Source: Pegoplata infirma (taxonomy: Eukaryota; Arthropoda; Insecta; Diptera; Anthomyiidae). From it: 64,000 nucleotides of DNA. A model generated the notes under the pieces. The model was given only the letters and a program-made list of their open reading frames with translations. It did not search any database and was not told where the DNA came from. Of this stretch, positions 1 through 11,063 are shown in pieces (position 1 is the stretch's first letter; each line of letters opens with the position of its first letter). The stretch is from contig OY992537.1 of assembly GCA_963921195.1 (NCBI GenBank), forward strand, positions 46,877,943 through 46,941,942. The letters are read 5' to 3'. Made by a program: the position numbers and the translations under genes.

Positions 1-219
1 AAACCGCTAAATCTTAAAACCGCAATAACTTTTGACCCCCTTGCGCGATTTAACTGACGCGAACGAATTTCTTATTCTTAAATAGCTTCTAATATTTATG
101 CCAACTTTCATCGATGTGCCATCAAAACAAAAATCACATCTTTTTTACCTCAAAATTTAAGTCTTAGCCGGAACTCCTCATATACATCCGTTCATATGTC
201 TCTGGAAAGCAAGATGCAT
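1..219. repeat. possible family A (DINE-1/mini-me-like) internal fragment
   Basis: The order of short phrases (aataacttttgacc, a gcgatttaact stretch, then tttatgccaactttc) loosely follows the internal part of the better preserved family A copies further along, where 'ataacttttgaaccac' is followed by 'gatttcgctg' and 'atatgccaaacttcag'. No end or GTCY tract is visible, so the assignment is weak. Confidence 0.3.
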
Positions 220-467
220 TCTAAACCAAAGGAGCTGTAAATTTGTCAATGAGTACATCACTTAAGTGCACTTTTTTAATCACCAGCGGGTGAGTTAATA
301 TCCAAGTTACAAATCGAAGTTGCAAACCTTTTTGGTTTTAAGAAAATGACAACAGTAATTCTTATATTCTTTTTTGTTAGTCGTTAGTTTATATAGTCAA
401 ACTGAGGTGGCGTCCTGCATCATTTTTAAAATTAGACACCAGCCTAAAAGCATTACCCTGTTAAAAT
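220..467 (+). repeat. family B remnant lacking its minisatellite
   Basis: Starts in a phrase matching the family B flank (ccaaaggagctgtaaattt) and jumps directly to the right-hand half: a degenerate palindrome near 282-292, 'atatccaagttacaa', 'tttttggttttaagaaaatga', 'agtcaaactgaggtggcg' and the terminal 'gacaccagcctaaaagc..ttaaaa'. The central GATGAAAAA array is absent, so this is an internal deletion or an array-less progenitor. Confidence 0.7.
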
Positions 468-563
468 TGTTTGTAAATTTAAAAAAATAAATTTATTTTT
501 TTTTACTTTAAAAATTATTTTAAAATAACGTATTTTTCTTTTTTATATAATCCTTGAGAATTC

Positions 564-990
564 CTAAGAGGAACATAGGGCCACAACAAATTTCTTCCAT
601 TCAACCTTATCTTCGGCCAGGCGTTTGATCTGGCTCCAGGAATACCCAGCATCACGGATTTCCATTTCTGTGTTACGTCTCCAGGTGTTATTTGGTCGAC
701 CTCTTCTTCTGCTGCCTTGAGGGTTGAATTCCAGCGCCTTTCTTGTAATGTTGGTCATTGGTTTGCGAAGAGTATGACCAAGCCATCGATATTTTCGTGT
801 TTTGATGGTTTCAGTTATTAATGGTTGGCTAGTTCTTACCCATAGCTCATCATTGGAGATAGTGTTCGGCCAAAAAACTTTAAGAATGCGCCGAAGACAT
901 CTATTGACAAAAGCTTGAATTCGTTTGGTGTCAAGTATTGGAAGATTCCATGTTTCGCATCCATACAATAGAGCTGACTTTTCGTTAGAA
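564..990 (-). pseudogene. non-LTR retrotransposon reverse transcriptase C-terminal fragment
   Basis: Open frame on the minus strand reading KSALLYGCETW at its upstream end, then LRRILKVFWPNTISNDELW, RKYRWLGHTLRKP, FNPQGSRRRGRPNNTWRR and W..FVVALCSS. These are the familiar C-terminal motifs of RTE/CR1-type endonuclease-reverse transcriptase proteins, downstream of the polymerase domain. The frame has no ATG at its head. It enters from AT-rich DNA near 990, so the element is 5'-truncated, as is usual for non-LTR insertions. The end at 564 is close to the expected protein end (ALCSS). No stop or frameshift interrupts the fragment, suggesting a fairly young insertion, but it lacks the catalytic YADD region and cannot be functional alone. 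The exact clade is not determined. Confidence 0.85.
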
Positions 991-1195
991 TTAAAAATTT
1001 TTTTCCTTTACTTATATAAAATTTTAATTTTTACTAAATCTTTATCTTTTTTTTTAAGTGTATTAATAATGTATTTATGTATATTTTCCATGTAATATTC
1101 GTTTATATTTATTATACCTCTGAGTACAATTAATCAATACATGTTCAATTATAATTGTTTAAGCCAAGGAAATAAGAACAACCAATACAAATAAT

Positions 1196-1822
1196 AACCA
1201 GTAAAAAAAAAATTAATTTGGCTTGGCCGAATCTATGAATACCCTTCACAACGCCCAAGTAATTTTTATAACTTTTGTAAATTGTAATTTTTTTGAAGTT
1301 AAAAAATTTTAGAAAAATTTTGAGTAGAAAGAGTAGATTTTGGTTAAATTTTTTTTAGTAAATTTTATAAAAAAAAAAAGAAAATGATTTAAAGTTTTGT
1401 TGTGTGTAAAAATTTTTTTGAGTGTAAAATTTGTTTTTGATTGTAAAAATTTGTTTGAGTGTCAAAAACAATCCATGAAATAGTTTTGTGGCTCAACAGT
1501 GTCATTATTGCGTATTTTTCGTATTTTTTAACATCTGAAATTTAAAGTTTTGCTTATAACTTTTGATTCTTGCAGATTTCGCTGAAATTTAACACCATCT
1601 TGAGTAAAATTTAAAATAAATGTTTCAAGCTTCAGCAGCATTTAAGTAAGGTTTTAAAAGTTAGCGTGTTTTCTTCAGACAGACAAAGGTATCGAAATCG
1701 ACTTCATTCGATCAGGAATCATGAATATATTTATACCTATGGGGTTTTTACAAGGTGTTACAAATGGAACGTCAAACTCATATACCCTCTTTCTCTAACA
1801 AATTGTTGGTAAAAAAAAAGTA
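1196..1822 (-). mobile_element. degenerate family A element (DINE-1/mini-me, Helentron-like)
   Basis: Head with imperfect hairpin (aatttggcttggccgaat) and 'gaatacccttcaca' near 1215-1250. The middle has the ataacttttga / gctgaaattt / caagcttcagcagc order. There is a short 'cagacagac' relic of the GTCY tract near 1677, a decayed core, 'tatacctatggggttttt' and the end near 'cataccctctttctctaac'. The minus strand is the family's canonical orientation. All landmarks are present in order, but the sequence is eroded. Confidence 0.75.
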
Positions 1823-2815
1823 GTACCAAACATGACTTAACATGGCTGTTGCTATTACCAAACATGTATCTGCATATTTTATTGCATATTGTTCTTGTAA
1901 CTTTTTGACATTAAAATCTCTAAACGTGGGAATATTTTTTTTTTCCTTTCCCACTACAAATGGGCCATTTGTAGCATATGCTGTTCTATTGTATTCTGTG
2001 TTTTTTTTTTACGTTTTGTCTATCCGTCGAGTGTTTAAAAGATAAAACCTCGAGTTTTGTAGACATTTTCTAAATAGTATCAATAGTTTTATTTTTTTTC
2101 ATTTTCAATTCCCAGATTTTTGCATTTTAGTTTCGTTTCTTTTTTTGTCGCTCTCTTAATAATCCTTCGAAACCATTATTGTCATTTGTGTATTTTTATT
2201 GTGCAAAAAATTTTAGAGTGGATTGAGATAACAACATATTTTTAAGGAATGTTAAAAATATGGAAATTGGTGAATTTAATGTTCTATTTATTTTTTCTTC
2301 AACTACAGATTGGACTCCATTACTAGTCGTAGTGGTTGATTGAATTTAAGATGATCTAGCGAAAATTATCTGTTTTTCTGATACAGCACACCGCAAGAAA
2401 ACTGATTCTACGCACAAAAAGTAATAACAATTTTCAATTAAATCTATTGATCAACAAAATTTTTTTTATTTTCTTAAACTGTCGAATAACAAATTTTTAA
2501 CACACCAGATTTTTTTTTTGCTTTTATTTATTTGAATAGATTAATTCAAAAATGTACAAAATAATCGGGTTTTACTTTTTTTAGTGTCGGCAACATATTA
2601 GAAAGCAAGAAAGATGATTTTTTTTTGATAATTTTGTCATAAGCTTACAATTCATATGTTAATTCAATCATTATTTTGATTGACTTTAAATGAAAAATTG
2701 AACAAATTTTTGATTGAAAAAATTTTCAATCAATCACCTAGAATTTTATGACTGGTATAACAATTATTTTAATTGAAGAAATTTCAATAAAAAAATTGAT
2801 CGATTGAAATTCGAT
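1823..2815. other. AT-rich stretch without assignable feature
   Basis: About 1 kb of T- and A-runs. The only open frame over 60 codons is low in complexity and resembles nothing known. Around 2640-2815 short palindromic phrases such as 'ttgattgaaaaaattttcaatcaa' suggest decayed inverted-repeat DNA, but no element could be delimited. Confidence 0.6.
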
Positions 2816-3050
2816 CGATTGAAAGAGATAGGTTCAGAGGTTATGAACCAGAATGTAAGGTCTTCTCAAAAACTTTGCCTTTTTCCACATAACCATAAAA
2901 TACTCAAAATGCTTTAATGTGCCTGCTGGTGGACGTATGCGAAGGGAAGTCGATATATAATATAATTTTTATACGAACATAAATTTCACAAACAAAGTCG
3001 CCAAGTTTTTTCTTTAACAAAATTTTTTTTTTTCTATATTTTTTTTAATT
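2816..3050 (+). repeat. family A internal fragment
   Basis: 'ttcagaggttatgaaccagaatgtaag..cttctcaaaa' followed by 'gcctgctggtggacgtatg' and 'aaatttcacaaacaaa..tcgcc' parallels 63690-63880, where the same order occurs downstream of a family A core (ttcagcggttcaaaag, aatgtaagaacacctcaaaaa, ggctgctggttggcatatg, atcgccg). Both ends are missing. Confidence 0.5.
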
Positions 3051-3359
3051 ATTAACAATTTTTTGCATAATTTTTTTAAACTGATTTTTTCACTCATTTT
3101 CTTTTTCAAATAAAGTTTATTGGCAATTACCTATTTTTTTATGTTAAAAATACATTCGTCATGGCCAAATTTAACTTTTATGATTGGCCATTTATTATTT
3201 TTTACCTTTATATCGATTTGTTTAACCCACTCTAATATTAGTACGTGAATATCTTAACTATCGGCAACAATTGTTCTATTTTGCATATTCTTGTCTAAAT
3301 GAATTCTGTGCTCTATATCCTCACACAATGCATAAGAATTATTCAGATTTTTAGAAAAA

Positions 3360-3605
3360 GAGCAAAATTTTGTTGTCCTACACTTTGAGAGATTTTTCGT
3401 ATAGAAAAGTCTCAGTTTCTGATTCACTTTTTTTCGATATTAAAAGTTTCCGAATCTGAGACATTTTGCTTATAAAAAAATCTTCTATAGAAAATGTGTC
3501 AGTTTCTATGATATTTTTCCTATGGAAAAAGTTTCAGAGGCTGAGACATTTTGATATAGAAAAATTCTTCGATTCTGAAACACTTTTTTACATGTTGAAG
3601 TTGCA
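3360..3605. repeat. degenerate 'TCTCAGAATCTGAGA' minisatellite
   Basis: Irregular tandem units of about 35-45 bp alternating 'tctatagaaaatgt' with 'ctcagtttctgag' or 'cgaatctgagac'. The same unit forms larger arrays at 13095-13630, 24130-24810 and 49569-49860. Each unit contains a palindrome around TCTCAGATTCTGAGA. It ends directly against the left end of a family B element. Confidence 0.65.
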
Positions 3606-3621
3606 ACATGCCTTGGAAAAA

Positions 3622-5562
3622 ATGCCTGCGAATTTTGTACTCTTGCCCAAAACATTAAATCATGATAATGTTTTGAGTAAGATTTGGGTGTACTTGCCAA
3701 AGCAAAGTTTTTTTAGAAAAAATAATGTTATATAATATAACTTATATTACTTTGCTATTCCATGCAAAACGAATTGAAATATCAGTCGAGGACCCCATTA
3801 AAAAACCAAAAGAGCTGTACATTTCGTAAGTGAGTGAAAAAATAAGTGCAAAAAAGTGTTTTTACATTTTGGAGAGTATAAACGATTCGGCACCAAACAC
3901 TATAACAATCTCACTTGTTTTATGTACATTTGATAAACAAATGGAAAATTTGTATGCGAAAAGCTTAGACTTGCTGAAAAAGTACTTTTGGTAAAAAAAA
4001 GGATTTTTTTTTTAAAGAAAAACAAAATTATGTTAAAAAAAATTTAATGAACCCAAAATTTTTGGTGGAAAAAAAATTTGATGAAAAAAAGTTTTGGATG
4101 AATTTTTTTGATGAAAAGAAAAATTTTTTGATGTTAAAAAAAATATTTGAAAAAAAAAAATATTAAAAAAAAAAAATTTTTGGTTAGAAAAAATTGATAA
4201 TAAAAAATTTGATAAAAAAATTTGATGAAAAAAAATTTATAAAAAAAAATATGATCAAAAAATATATGAAAAAAAATTTTTATGAAAAAAAAAATTTTAT
4301 GAAAAAAGAATTAATGAAAAAAATTGATGAAAAACAAACTTGATAAAAAAAAAAAATTGATGAAAAAAAAAATTGATGAAAAAAAAAATTGATAAAAAAA
4401 AAATTGATAAAAAAAAAATATGGCAAAAAAAGTTTGATGAAAAAAAAATTTTATGAAAAAAAAAATTTGATGAAAAAAAAATTTGATGAAAAAAAAGTTT
4501 GATGAAAAAAAAGATTCATGAAAAAAAATTGATGAAAAAAAAAAATTGATGAAAAAAAAAAAAAAAAAAAATGATAAAAGAAAATTAATGAAAAAAAAAA
4601 ATTTGATGAACAAAAATAAATTGATGAACAAAAAAAAAATTGATGAAAAAAAAATTGATAAAAAAAAATGATAAAAAAAATGATGAAAAAAAAAGTTTGA
4701 TGAAAAAAAAAATTAAATGAAAAAAAAAAAATTTGATAAAAAAAAAAGTTTGATAAAAAAAAAAAATTGAGGAAAAAAAAAATTTGATGGAAAAAAAAAT
4801 TAATGAAAAAAATTGATGAAAAACAAACTTGATGAAAAAAAAAAATTTGATGAAAAAAAAATTGATGAAAAAAAATTTGATAAAAAAAAAAATTGATAAA
4901 AAAAAATTAAGCAAAAAAAGTTTGATGAAAAAAAAAATTTATGAAAAAAAAATTTGATAAAAAAAATTTGATGAAAAAAAAATTTAATAAAAAAAAATTC
5001 ATGAAAAAAAAAATTGATAAAAAAAAAAATTGATGGAAAAAAATTGATGAAAAAAAAAATTGTTGAAAAAAAAAATTGTATGAAAAAAAAAATGATAAAA
5101 AAAATTAATGAAAAAAAAAAAAACTGATGAACAAAAAAAAAAAAAATGATGAACAAAAAAAAAAATTGATGAAAAAAAAAAATTGATAAAAAAATGATGA
5201 AAAAAAAAAGTTTGATGAAAAAAAAAATTAAATGAAAAAAAAAAGTTTGATGAAAAAAAAAGTTTGATAAAAAAAATAAAAAATTGAGGAAAAAAAAATT
5301 TGATAAAAAAATTTGATGAAAAAATTTTTTTTTTTTTTTTGATGAAAAATAATTATGTTACTTTTTATTCACCAGCTGGTGAAAAACGGTTTTAGTCACC
5401 GCGAGGTGAATTATTATCCAAGTTACAAACCCAAGTTATTAAAATTTTTGGTTTTAAGAAAATGAAAATAGTAATTCATGTTTTCTTTTTCGTTAATTGT
5501 TAGCTTATATAGTCAAACTGAGGTGGTGTCCTGCAACTTTTTTAGAATTAGACACCAGCCTA
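3622..5562 (-). mobile_element. family B element, copy 1 (Helentron-like, nonautonomous)
   Basis: The left end starts at 'ATGCCTGCGAATTTTG' and carries a 9-bp stem (AAAACATTA 3649-3657 / TAATGTTTT 3666-3674) with an 8-nt loop. About 400 bp of unique sequence follows, with 'gagctgtacatttcg', 'gattcggcacc' and 'atgtacatttgataaac'. Next come a ~1.3 kb GATGAAAAAAAAATT-like array (about 4070-5345), the palindrome TTCACCAGCTGGTGAA at 5368-5383 and a decayed second palindrome near 5394-5411. The right unique part runs to 'gacaccagcct', where a family A fragment truncates it, so the terminal CATTATCATG is lost. No protein is encoded. Strand is given for the presumed canonical orientation, in which the hairpin lies at the 3' end. 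The Helentron assignment is inference from architecture. Confidence 0.8.
4070..5345. repeat. (GATGAAAAAAAAATT)n minisatellite core of family B
   Basis: Roughly 1.28 kb of imperfect 13-17 bp units: (T)GATGA or (T)GATAA followed by 7-12 A and 2-4 T. Both slippage in the A-run and GATGA/GATAA/TATGA unit variants are visible. Reverse translation gives Phe/Ile/His/Gln strings that mimic long open frames. These are compositional artefacts, not proteins. Confidence 0.9.
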
Positions 5563-6232
5563 CGCAGGGCCCTTTTTTTGGGTGGGGGTCAGTGGAGTTG
5601 GTGGGGGACTCCTGTACCCCCGCTTTGTATGTTTACAAATTATTTGTTTATGATATTTACGCTTAAATAATACATTTTTAACGTTATTTTGTATTAATCC
5701 CTTTGGGGGCGTGGTAATAGAGAAATCGAATTAGGAAATCGAATTTCCTAACCCCCTTGGTCCAAGCGCAGGTCTATTAACATAATATGGCATACAAATG
5801 TTAAATTTGTTGAGCAAAAATTTAAAAAACTAGTAAAAATATCGTATTTTTCAGGGGTCGTTTTAGTTCTTTGAGGGGGAACTTTTTCGCCCTGGTCAGA
5901 TGTTGCCCATCTTCGTACTTAACGTTACCAGTAACATACAAGATATTCTTGCCCAATTTCAGGGGTCTAGCTCTTTTGGATGTTGCCCGTCTTCGAACTT
6001 AACCTTACCAGTAACATACAAGATACTCTTGCCCAATTTCAAGGGTCTAGCTCTTTTGGTTTGGCCTGCATCGTTATTTCTACAGACGGACGGACGGACA
6101 TCGCTAGAATGTCTTAGATTCTATCGTGGATCAATATTATATATACTTCGTGGGGTCCCCGAATGATATTTCGATATGTTACACACGGACAAAGTGAGTA
6201 CACCCCCATACTGTGGTTGGAGGGGGAAAAAA
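5563..6232 (-). repeat. family A fragment with 83-bp tandem duplication
   Basis: Begins 'cgcagggccctttttttggg', as in the family A copy at 20059-21906, and contains the ggggaacttttt..ccctgg and 'ttgcccatcttcg' phrases. An ~83-bp stretch beginning 'gatgttgcccatcttcg' (about 5898-5980) is repeated directly at 5981-6060. It closes with the cagacggacgg tract, 'acatcgctagaatgtctta', a TA tract, 'ggggtccccgaatgatatttcg' and 'actgtggttggaggg' at about 6230. Confidence 0.75.
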
Positions 6233-7392
6233 ATGGTAAATTTACAAACAATAATTGTAAATTTACAAAAAAAAAAATTGTTTAAAATTTTCCAATTTTT
6301 TGTAGTGATAGTTTTTAATCCCCAAAAATTACTGAAAAAAAGAAAAATACTAAAAAAAGAATATGGAAAATTTTCAACAAAAATTTTACGACTTCGAAAA
6401 TTTTATAAAATTTTTTTTTTAAATCTTTTTTAATAATTCTTTACTCCAAAAGGCCAAAAAAGTGTGACTGGGAATGTTTTTTCGTTCACATATCTTTAAA
6501 AATTTTTGCTACTTTGGTTACAGACAATATCTCACATTGGGTGATAATTTATTTTCACTCTAAAATATTTTTCTTAAATTACCAATTTTTCGAAGAAAAC
6601 CTGTTATAAAGACAATTTTTCCATTGAAAAAAAGTAACAAAAAAAAAACTTAAGAATCTGACATAAAAAATACCGATATTCCTAAACACATTGAAGAGTA
6701 CATTTTGTTTTTGAACACAGTGTTATATATTCTGTTAGTTGAAAAAATTCATGTGGGATTCATTTGAAATATAGATTAGCTATATCTTTGTGTATGTGTG
6801 GTTTGTGTAATTGTGTTTATTATGTGCAACACACTTGTATTTGCATGTGTAGATATTTTTTACTGTATTGATACAAAAGGGATTTCAGACAAATATTTTT
6901 TTGGAATTCCTCTGTTTTTCTATCTCTATTTGCCGTTGTTTGCTAGCATAGGCAAAATTTAACTTTTACTACAATGGATTTTAACAAAATCTCAATATAT
7001 GAGTTCATATATCTCTCCCTGGATTGTCGTGAAAACTATTTTGTTGATATTTATTATATTAATTTAGAAAAAAAAAATTTGGAAGTGGTTAATTCGAAAG
7101 AAAAATTTTTTTTTGTTGATGCTACTAGAAAATATTTTTGGAACAGATTTATATTACAATAGAATCTTAAATATATTTCATGGTAATCACGAACAAATTT
7201 TCAATATAACATAATTTTTTCAAAAAAATCTAGCTCTAAAAACGATTGCTTTTGGTAGTATTTCAAACAAAAGGCATTGATTCTGGTATGTTAAGGAACA
7301 TCGCTTGCATGAAAATGTGATGTGTTCTGGAGCCGATTATTTGCAATGGAAAATGTTGCTGGGTTTGAACTTACTATAGAGATAATCATTAC
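6233..7392. other. AT-rich stretch without assignable feature
   Basis: Runs of A and T, with short open frames of biased composition only. No ends, tandem repeat or known protein motif could be recognised. Confidence 0.6.
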
Positions 7393-7955
7393 TAGGGATG
7401 TGATTTCCATACAAATGCATGTTTTTTGTGGATATTCTAAGAACGATATCGACCAATCTTCTTTCCGAATCAAGAAATTTGCGTTAAAATGGCATCGATT
7501 TGTTTTTGCATATTTTGGTGAAAATGTATATTTTTGTATATGTATTTTGGTTTTAAATGAATATTATGTGCATATTTCAAACTTTTAAGTGCATATTTTT
7601 GCATTACTTTTTGCATAAATTAGCAAAATTTGTGGTTTTAGTATTTGTTTCTAAAACTATTGAAAATTTTAAAAATTATTTTGAAAATACGAAAAATTAT
7701 TTTTTCTTTTTAATTGTTTTATAGATGAATTAATTTATGAAAACATCTGGTTTACATAAAGTTTTAAATGTTACTTTTTAAACCGGGTATAATTTTAACT
7801 TTTTAAGAAGTTTTTCGTGTGAAAAAAAAGATTTTTATTGCACACATTTTATTTTTTCTGCATATTTTTATTTTTTTTGTGCATATTTTGAATTTTTTAT
7901 CGCCTATTTTAAGCGCATGTTTTAGATTTTTTAGTGCATGAAAATCTCATCCCTA
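7393..7955. mobile_element. hAT-like nonautonomous element (563 bp)
   Basis: Terminal inverted repeats TAGGGATGTGATTTCCAT (left) and TAGGGATGAGATTTTCAT (right, reverse complement) match at 16 of 18 positions. The flanking 8-mers ATCATTAC (7385-7392) and ATTATTAG (7956-7963) agree at 6 of 8, consistent with an aged 8-bp duplication. The interior is AT-rich with repeated 'gtgcatatttt' phrases and no transposase. A 144-bp deletion derivative of the same family is at 42033-42176. Confidence 0.75.
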
Positions 7956-8509
7956 ATTATTAGATAATTCAATGAAAACATTAAAAATTTGCATATAGTC
8001 TAAATTTCGAAGGGCTCAAGAATTGAAAACCATTAAAAAAAAATCAAGCATATCGAGGGTAAAGTGTTTTTAGTATATTCACAGAAAATACGAATTGCAA
8101 CAATAGTGAATTGTAAAATTATGAGAATTTAAATATTTTCCATGAAATTGACCAAGCACAGGAACAGAAAATCCATACCTTTAATCCACTAAAAATCGAT
8201 TAACTGAACTATTATTGAAATGCAATTTTTAAAATACACTTAAAATATTATGTAAGTAAATTCAACAGAAAATAGGTTTGAAACAAATGAAACTTTATTT
8301 AAAAAACGGACTACTTACATTTCATTTAAAACAAAAACATTTCTCAGTTATTTTTAAATGTTAATTAATAACTGTTGAAATCCGTAAAAATAACTTAAAA
8401 ATCCGTAAAAAATGACTGACAAAATTTTACGGAAAAAACGGTTAAAATAACGGAAATTTACATTCAATTTTATTTATTTTTTTAGAAATAATTTTAAAAA
8501 ACTTCGAAC
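7956..8509. other. AT-rich stretch without assignable feature
   Basis: No gene, end or tandem repeat recognised. 'actaaaaatcgattaactgaac' and 'ccgtaaaaat..' phrases recur locally around 8380-8460 but do not delimit an element. Confidence 0.5.
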
Positions 8510-8575
8510 CTGAGCAGAATCGAACTCATAATTTCTGGTTGATAGCCCAGCACGCTCCCCTCTGTGCCACAAGCT
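8510..8575 (-). other. tRNA-like sequence (pol III A/B box pair)
   Basis: On the minus strand an A box TGGCACAGAGGG (8558-8569) matches TRGYNNARNNGG fully and a B box AGTTCGATTCT (8516-8526) matches 9 of 11. Between them a CTGG/CCAG arm resembles an anticodon stem, but acceptor pairing is not seen, so this is a tRNA-derived relic and not a functional tRNA. A T-rich run follows downstream on the same strand. Confidence 0.6.
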
Positions 8576-8579
8576 ACTT

Positions 8580-9424
8580 ATATTTTCAGCAACTAAATTT
8601 CATTTTCAAATTAAAAAAAAAAAATTCTAATTTTAGAAATTTTTAAATAACTGACAAATAACAAACGACAAATAAAATAATGTGGTTTGTTTTTTAAATA
8701 ACTGAAAAAAACAAACGTTACGGAAAATTTTATTTAAAAGACAGTTATGTATTTGAATAAACGTTCAAAAAGTTGTTTAGAATATTTGTATGTGAAACAA
8801 ACGAATTTTCTTTTAATATTAACTAAAACGAAAACTATTTGTTTGACTGTGAAACAGTAACTGTAAAACTTTTATGAGTGTATAATAAAAATATATTTTT
8901 CTTACTTAAAATAAGAAAATATGCATTTGTTCAGTTTGTTTTATCCGACACTGTATGTTGAATAGAAAAATTATTCTCTAAAAGATGCAAACATATATAA
9001 AAAAAAAAACAATAGATAAATTGACACATAAACACCACATGGATAACACAAATAAAATGTTAATGGTTTTCACATTTTAACAATATTAAATTTAAAAAAA
9101 GTGTTTTTTCATACATAAATAAAAATAAAACAGAAAAAAGTAATTTAATAAAATTTTAAATTCCACAGCATAGCGTCCTGTACTTCCATGAAATAATTTG
9201 ATTTTTTTTCGAACAATTTCTTTGAATTTTACAAACAAAAATATTTTTTTTATATAATTTTAGATGTAAGTCTTATGATGGTATACTGTACGTATGATGT
9301 ATATTTAATGATTAGGCCAATTAAAATAATGTATACGCACTGGTTAACTAAAATAATAACAATTTTTGCTCACAGTATCGTAACGATTCACTGTACGTAT
9401 GATTAATATTTGATTATAACAAAC
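8580..9424. other. AT-rich stretch without assignable feature
   Basis: No supported gene or element. Two similar phrases (gtaacgattcactgtacgtatga near 9380 and gatggtatactgtacgtatgatg near 9280) suggest an old local duplication. Confidence 0.5.
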
Positions 9425-9894
9425 TAGAGATGGGCGCTGGTCACGTGATTTGCGTGATTCACGTGAATCACGCGTGAATCACGCGTGAGTGTGAGTGATT
9501 TTCATTTCAATCACGTGATTGTGAGTGAGTGTGAGTTGAAAAAAAATCTGAGTGAGTGGTTAGTGAGTGAGTCATTTATTTTTTGCGTTAGTTTGCGTGA
9601 TTAGATTTTTGATTTGCCAAATTTTTTTTTTTATTTTTTGTAAAAACATTTTTTTTTGAGTTTTTTTTTTTTTTTGGTAAGAAAATTTTATTGCGTGAGT
9701 AGATTTTGCGTGACTCATCTGATTGAATCTGGCGTGAGTCACGCGTGAGTGTGAGTATGTTTTTTATTACTCACGTGAATGTGAGTGAGCGTAAGTAAAA
9801 AAAAACTTGCGTGAGTGATTAGTGAGTGATTCGATTATTTTTTGCGTGAGCGTGAGTGAGTGTGAGTCAAAATCCACTCACGCGCCCATCTCTA
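9425..9894. mobile_element. hAT-like MITE with GTGAGT/CACGTGA subterminal repeats (470 bp)
   Basis: Ends TAGAGATGGGCG and CGCCCATCTCTA are perfect 12-bp inverted repeats. Flanks TAACAAAC (9417-9424) and CAACAAAC (9895-9902) match at 7 of 8, the duplication size of hAT elements. Both subterminal regions are packed with 'gtgagt', 'cacgtgaatcac' and 'gcgtga' motifs while the centre is T-rich. Dense short subterminal motifs are typical transposase-binding arrays in hAT elements. No coding capacity. Confidence 0.85.
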
Positions 9895-10185
9895 CAACAA
9901 ACACTTATATTATGCATACGCACAGGTTAACTTGATGTCGAGTTTTAAATCTAAATAAGTTAATACCCTTTTCACACTTACAGTTTTAATCCGTTTTTAG
10001 CAATTATTTTTTAGCAATTTTCTGTCAATATACTGTAATAGAATAAAGAAAGTGCTAAAAATATTGCTGCTTAAAACGATTTAAAACTGTACTTGTGAAT
10101 TGGGTATTAGTCTACACTAGGTCAAGCAAATTCTAAAAATAAAATTTTTCACTTTGTTTGGAACTTTCTGATTTTCAAGTCAAAA

Positions 10186-10315
10186 AATGTCTGCGAATTT
10201 TGTACTCTTGTCTAAAACATTAAATCATGAAAATGGTTTGCACAAGATTTGGGTGTACTTGCCGAAGCAAAGTTTTTTTTTTAGAAAAAAAAAATTATAT
10301 TCATCTATTTGTTAT
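10186..10315 (-). repeat. family B end fragment
   Basis: 'atgtctgcgaattttgtactcttg' through the stem-loop region, 'gatttgggtgtacttgcc' and 'aagcaaagttttttt..agaaaa' match the left ~110 bp of family B. The rest of the element is absent. Confidence 0.8.
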
Positions 10316-10384
10316 ATGGGTTCAAGTAAATAAATGTAGAAGTAAATTTAAATTTTTAAAATTATAGACATCTCTGGTATTCCT

Positions 10385-10775
10385 ACACACAAAAAAACTT
10401 TGTCAAATTACTAGAAAAAGTCTCGTAATAACATTTTACCAATATTTTACAACTTTTGTTTTAAATTTTACAAATTTTCAAGTTTTTTTTTTACAAAAAA
10501 AAAAATCTATTAAATTCACGAGTTTTTCTTGTAAGTTTTATTGCGCCAAAAAAATTTGTAAATTTACAATTTTATTGGTAAAAACTTTGTAAAATCACGA
10601 AAATTCTCGTAATTTTTACTAGGAATTCTCGTAAAATAGGAAATATCAAAAAGTCTAGCAAGTCACGAAGAATCCTTGTAAGTTTTATTACGCCAAACAA
10701 TTTGTAAACTTACAATTTTATTGGTAAAAAGCTTTTAAAATTACAAAATCATCGGTAAAAACCTTGTAATATTAT
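10385..10775. repeat. CACTC-family fragment (CTCGTAA/TTACGAG repeats)
   Basis: 'acacaaaaaaactttgtc' at the left, then iterated phrases such as 'ctcgtaataacattttacc', 'aaattctcgtaatttt' and 'cttgtaagttttattgcgcc'. The same phrases fill the element at 49992-52159 and the fragment at 18885-19265. No right-hand GAGTG end was found. Confidence 0.6.
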
Positions 10776-11063
10776 ACCGGTTTCAAACAGTGCCAGTTAA
10801 CCGTCTTCTTCAGTAGGATTCAAATGTCGGCCATCGAACCTTGTATATTTTTAGAAGTAAACCTTCGAAATTTTAAGACTTTGGACTACAAAATTTACGT
10901 TTGTTAAAAAAAAAAGTTCAGTAATATTTCTAAAAATTTCAAAATATTGAAAAAATACAAAAAAAAAAATTTTTTGATTGAAAAATTTGTGTTCTGAATT
11001 TAAATTCGTTAAATGGTACAGTTTTGGTGAAAACGGAGATTTTTTATGAAATTTGTCAAAGGG

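Noticed and set aside
4311..5156. Long Phe/Ile/His-rich open frames on the minus strand
   Set aside because: They are the reverse translation of the GATGAAAAAAAAATT array. Overlapping frames look alike and the same occurs at 14087-14347, 27093-27590 and 46778-47158.
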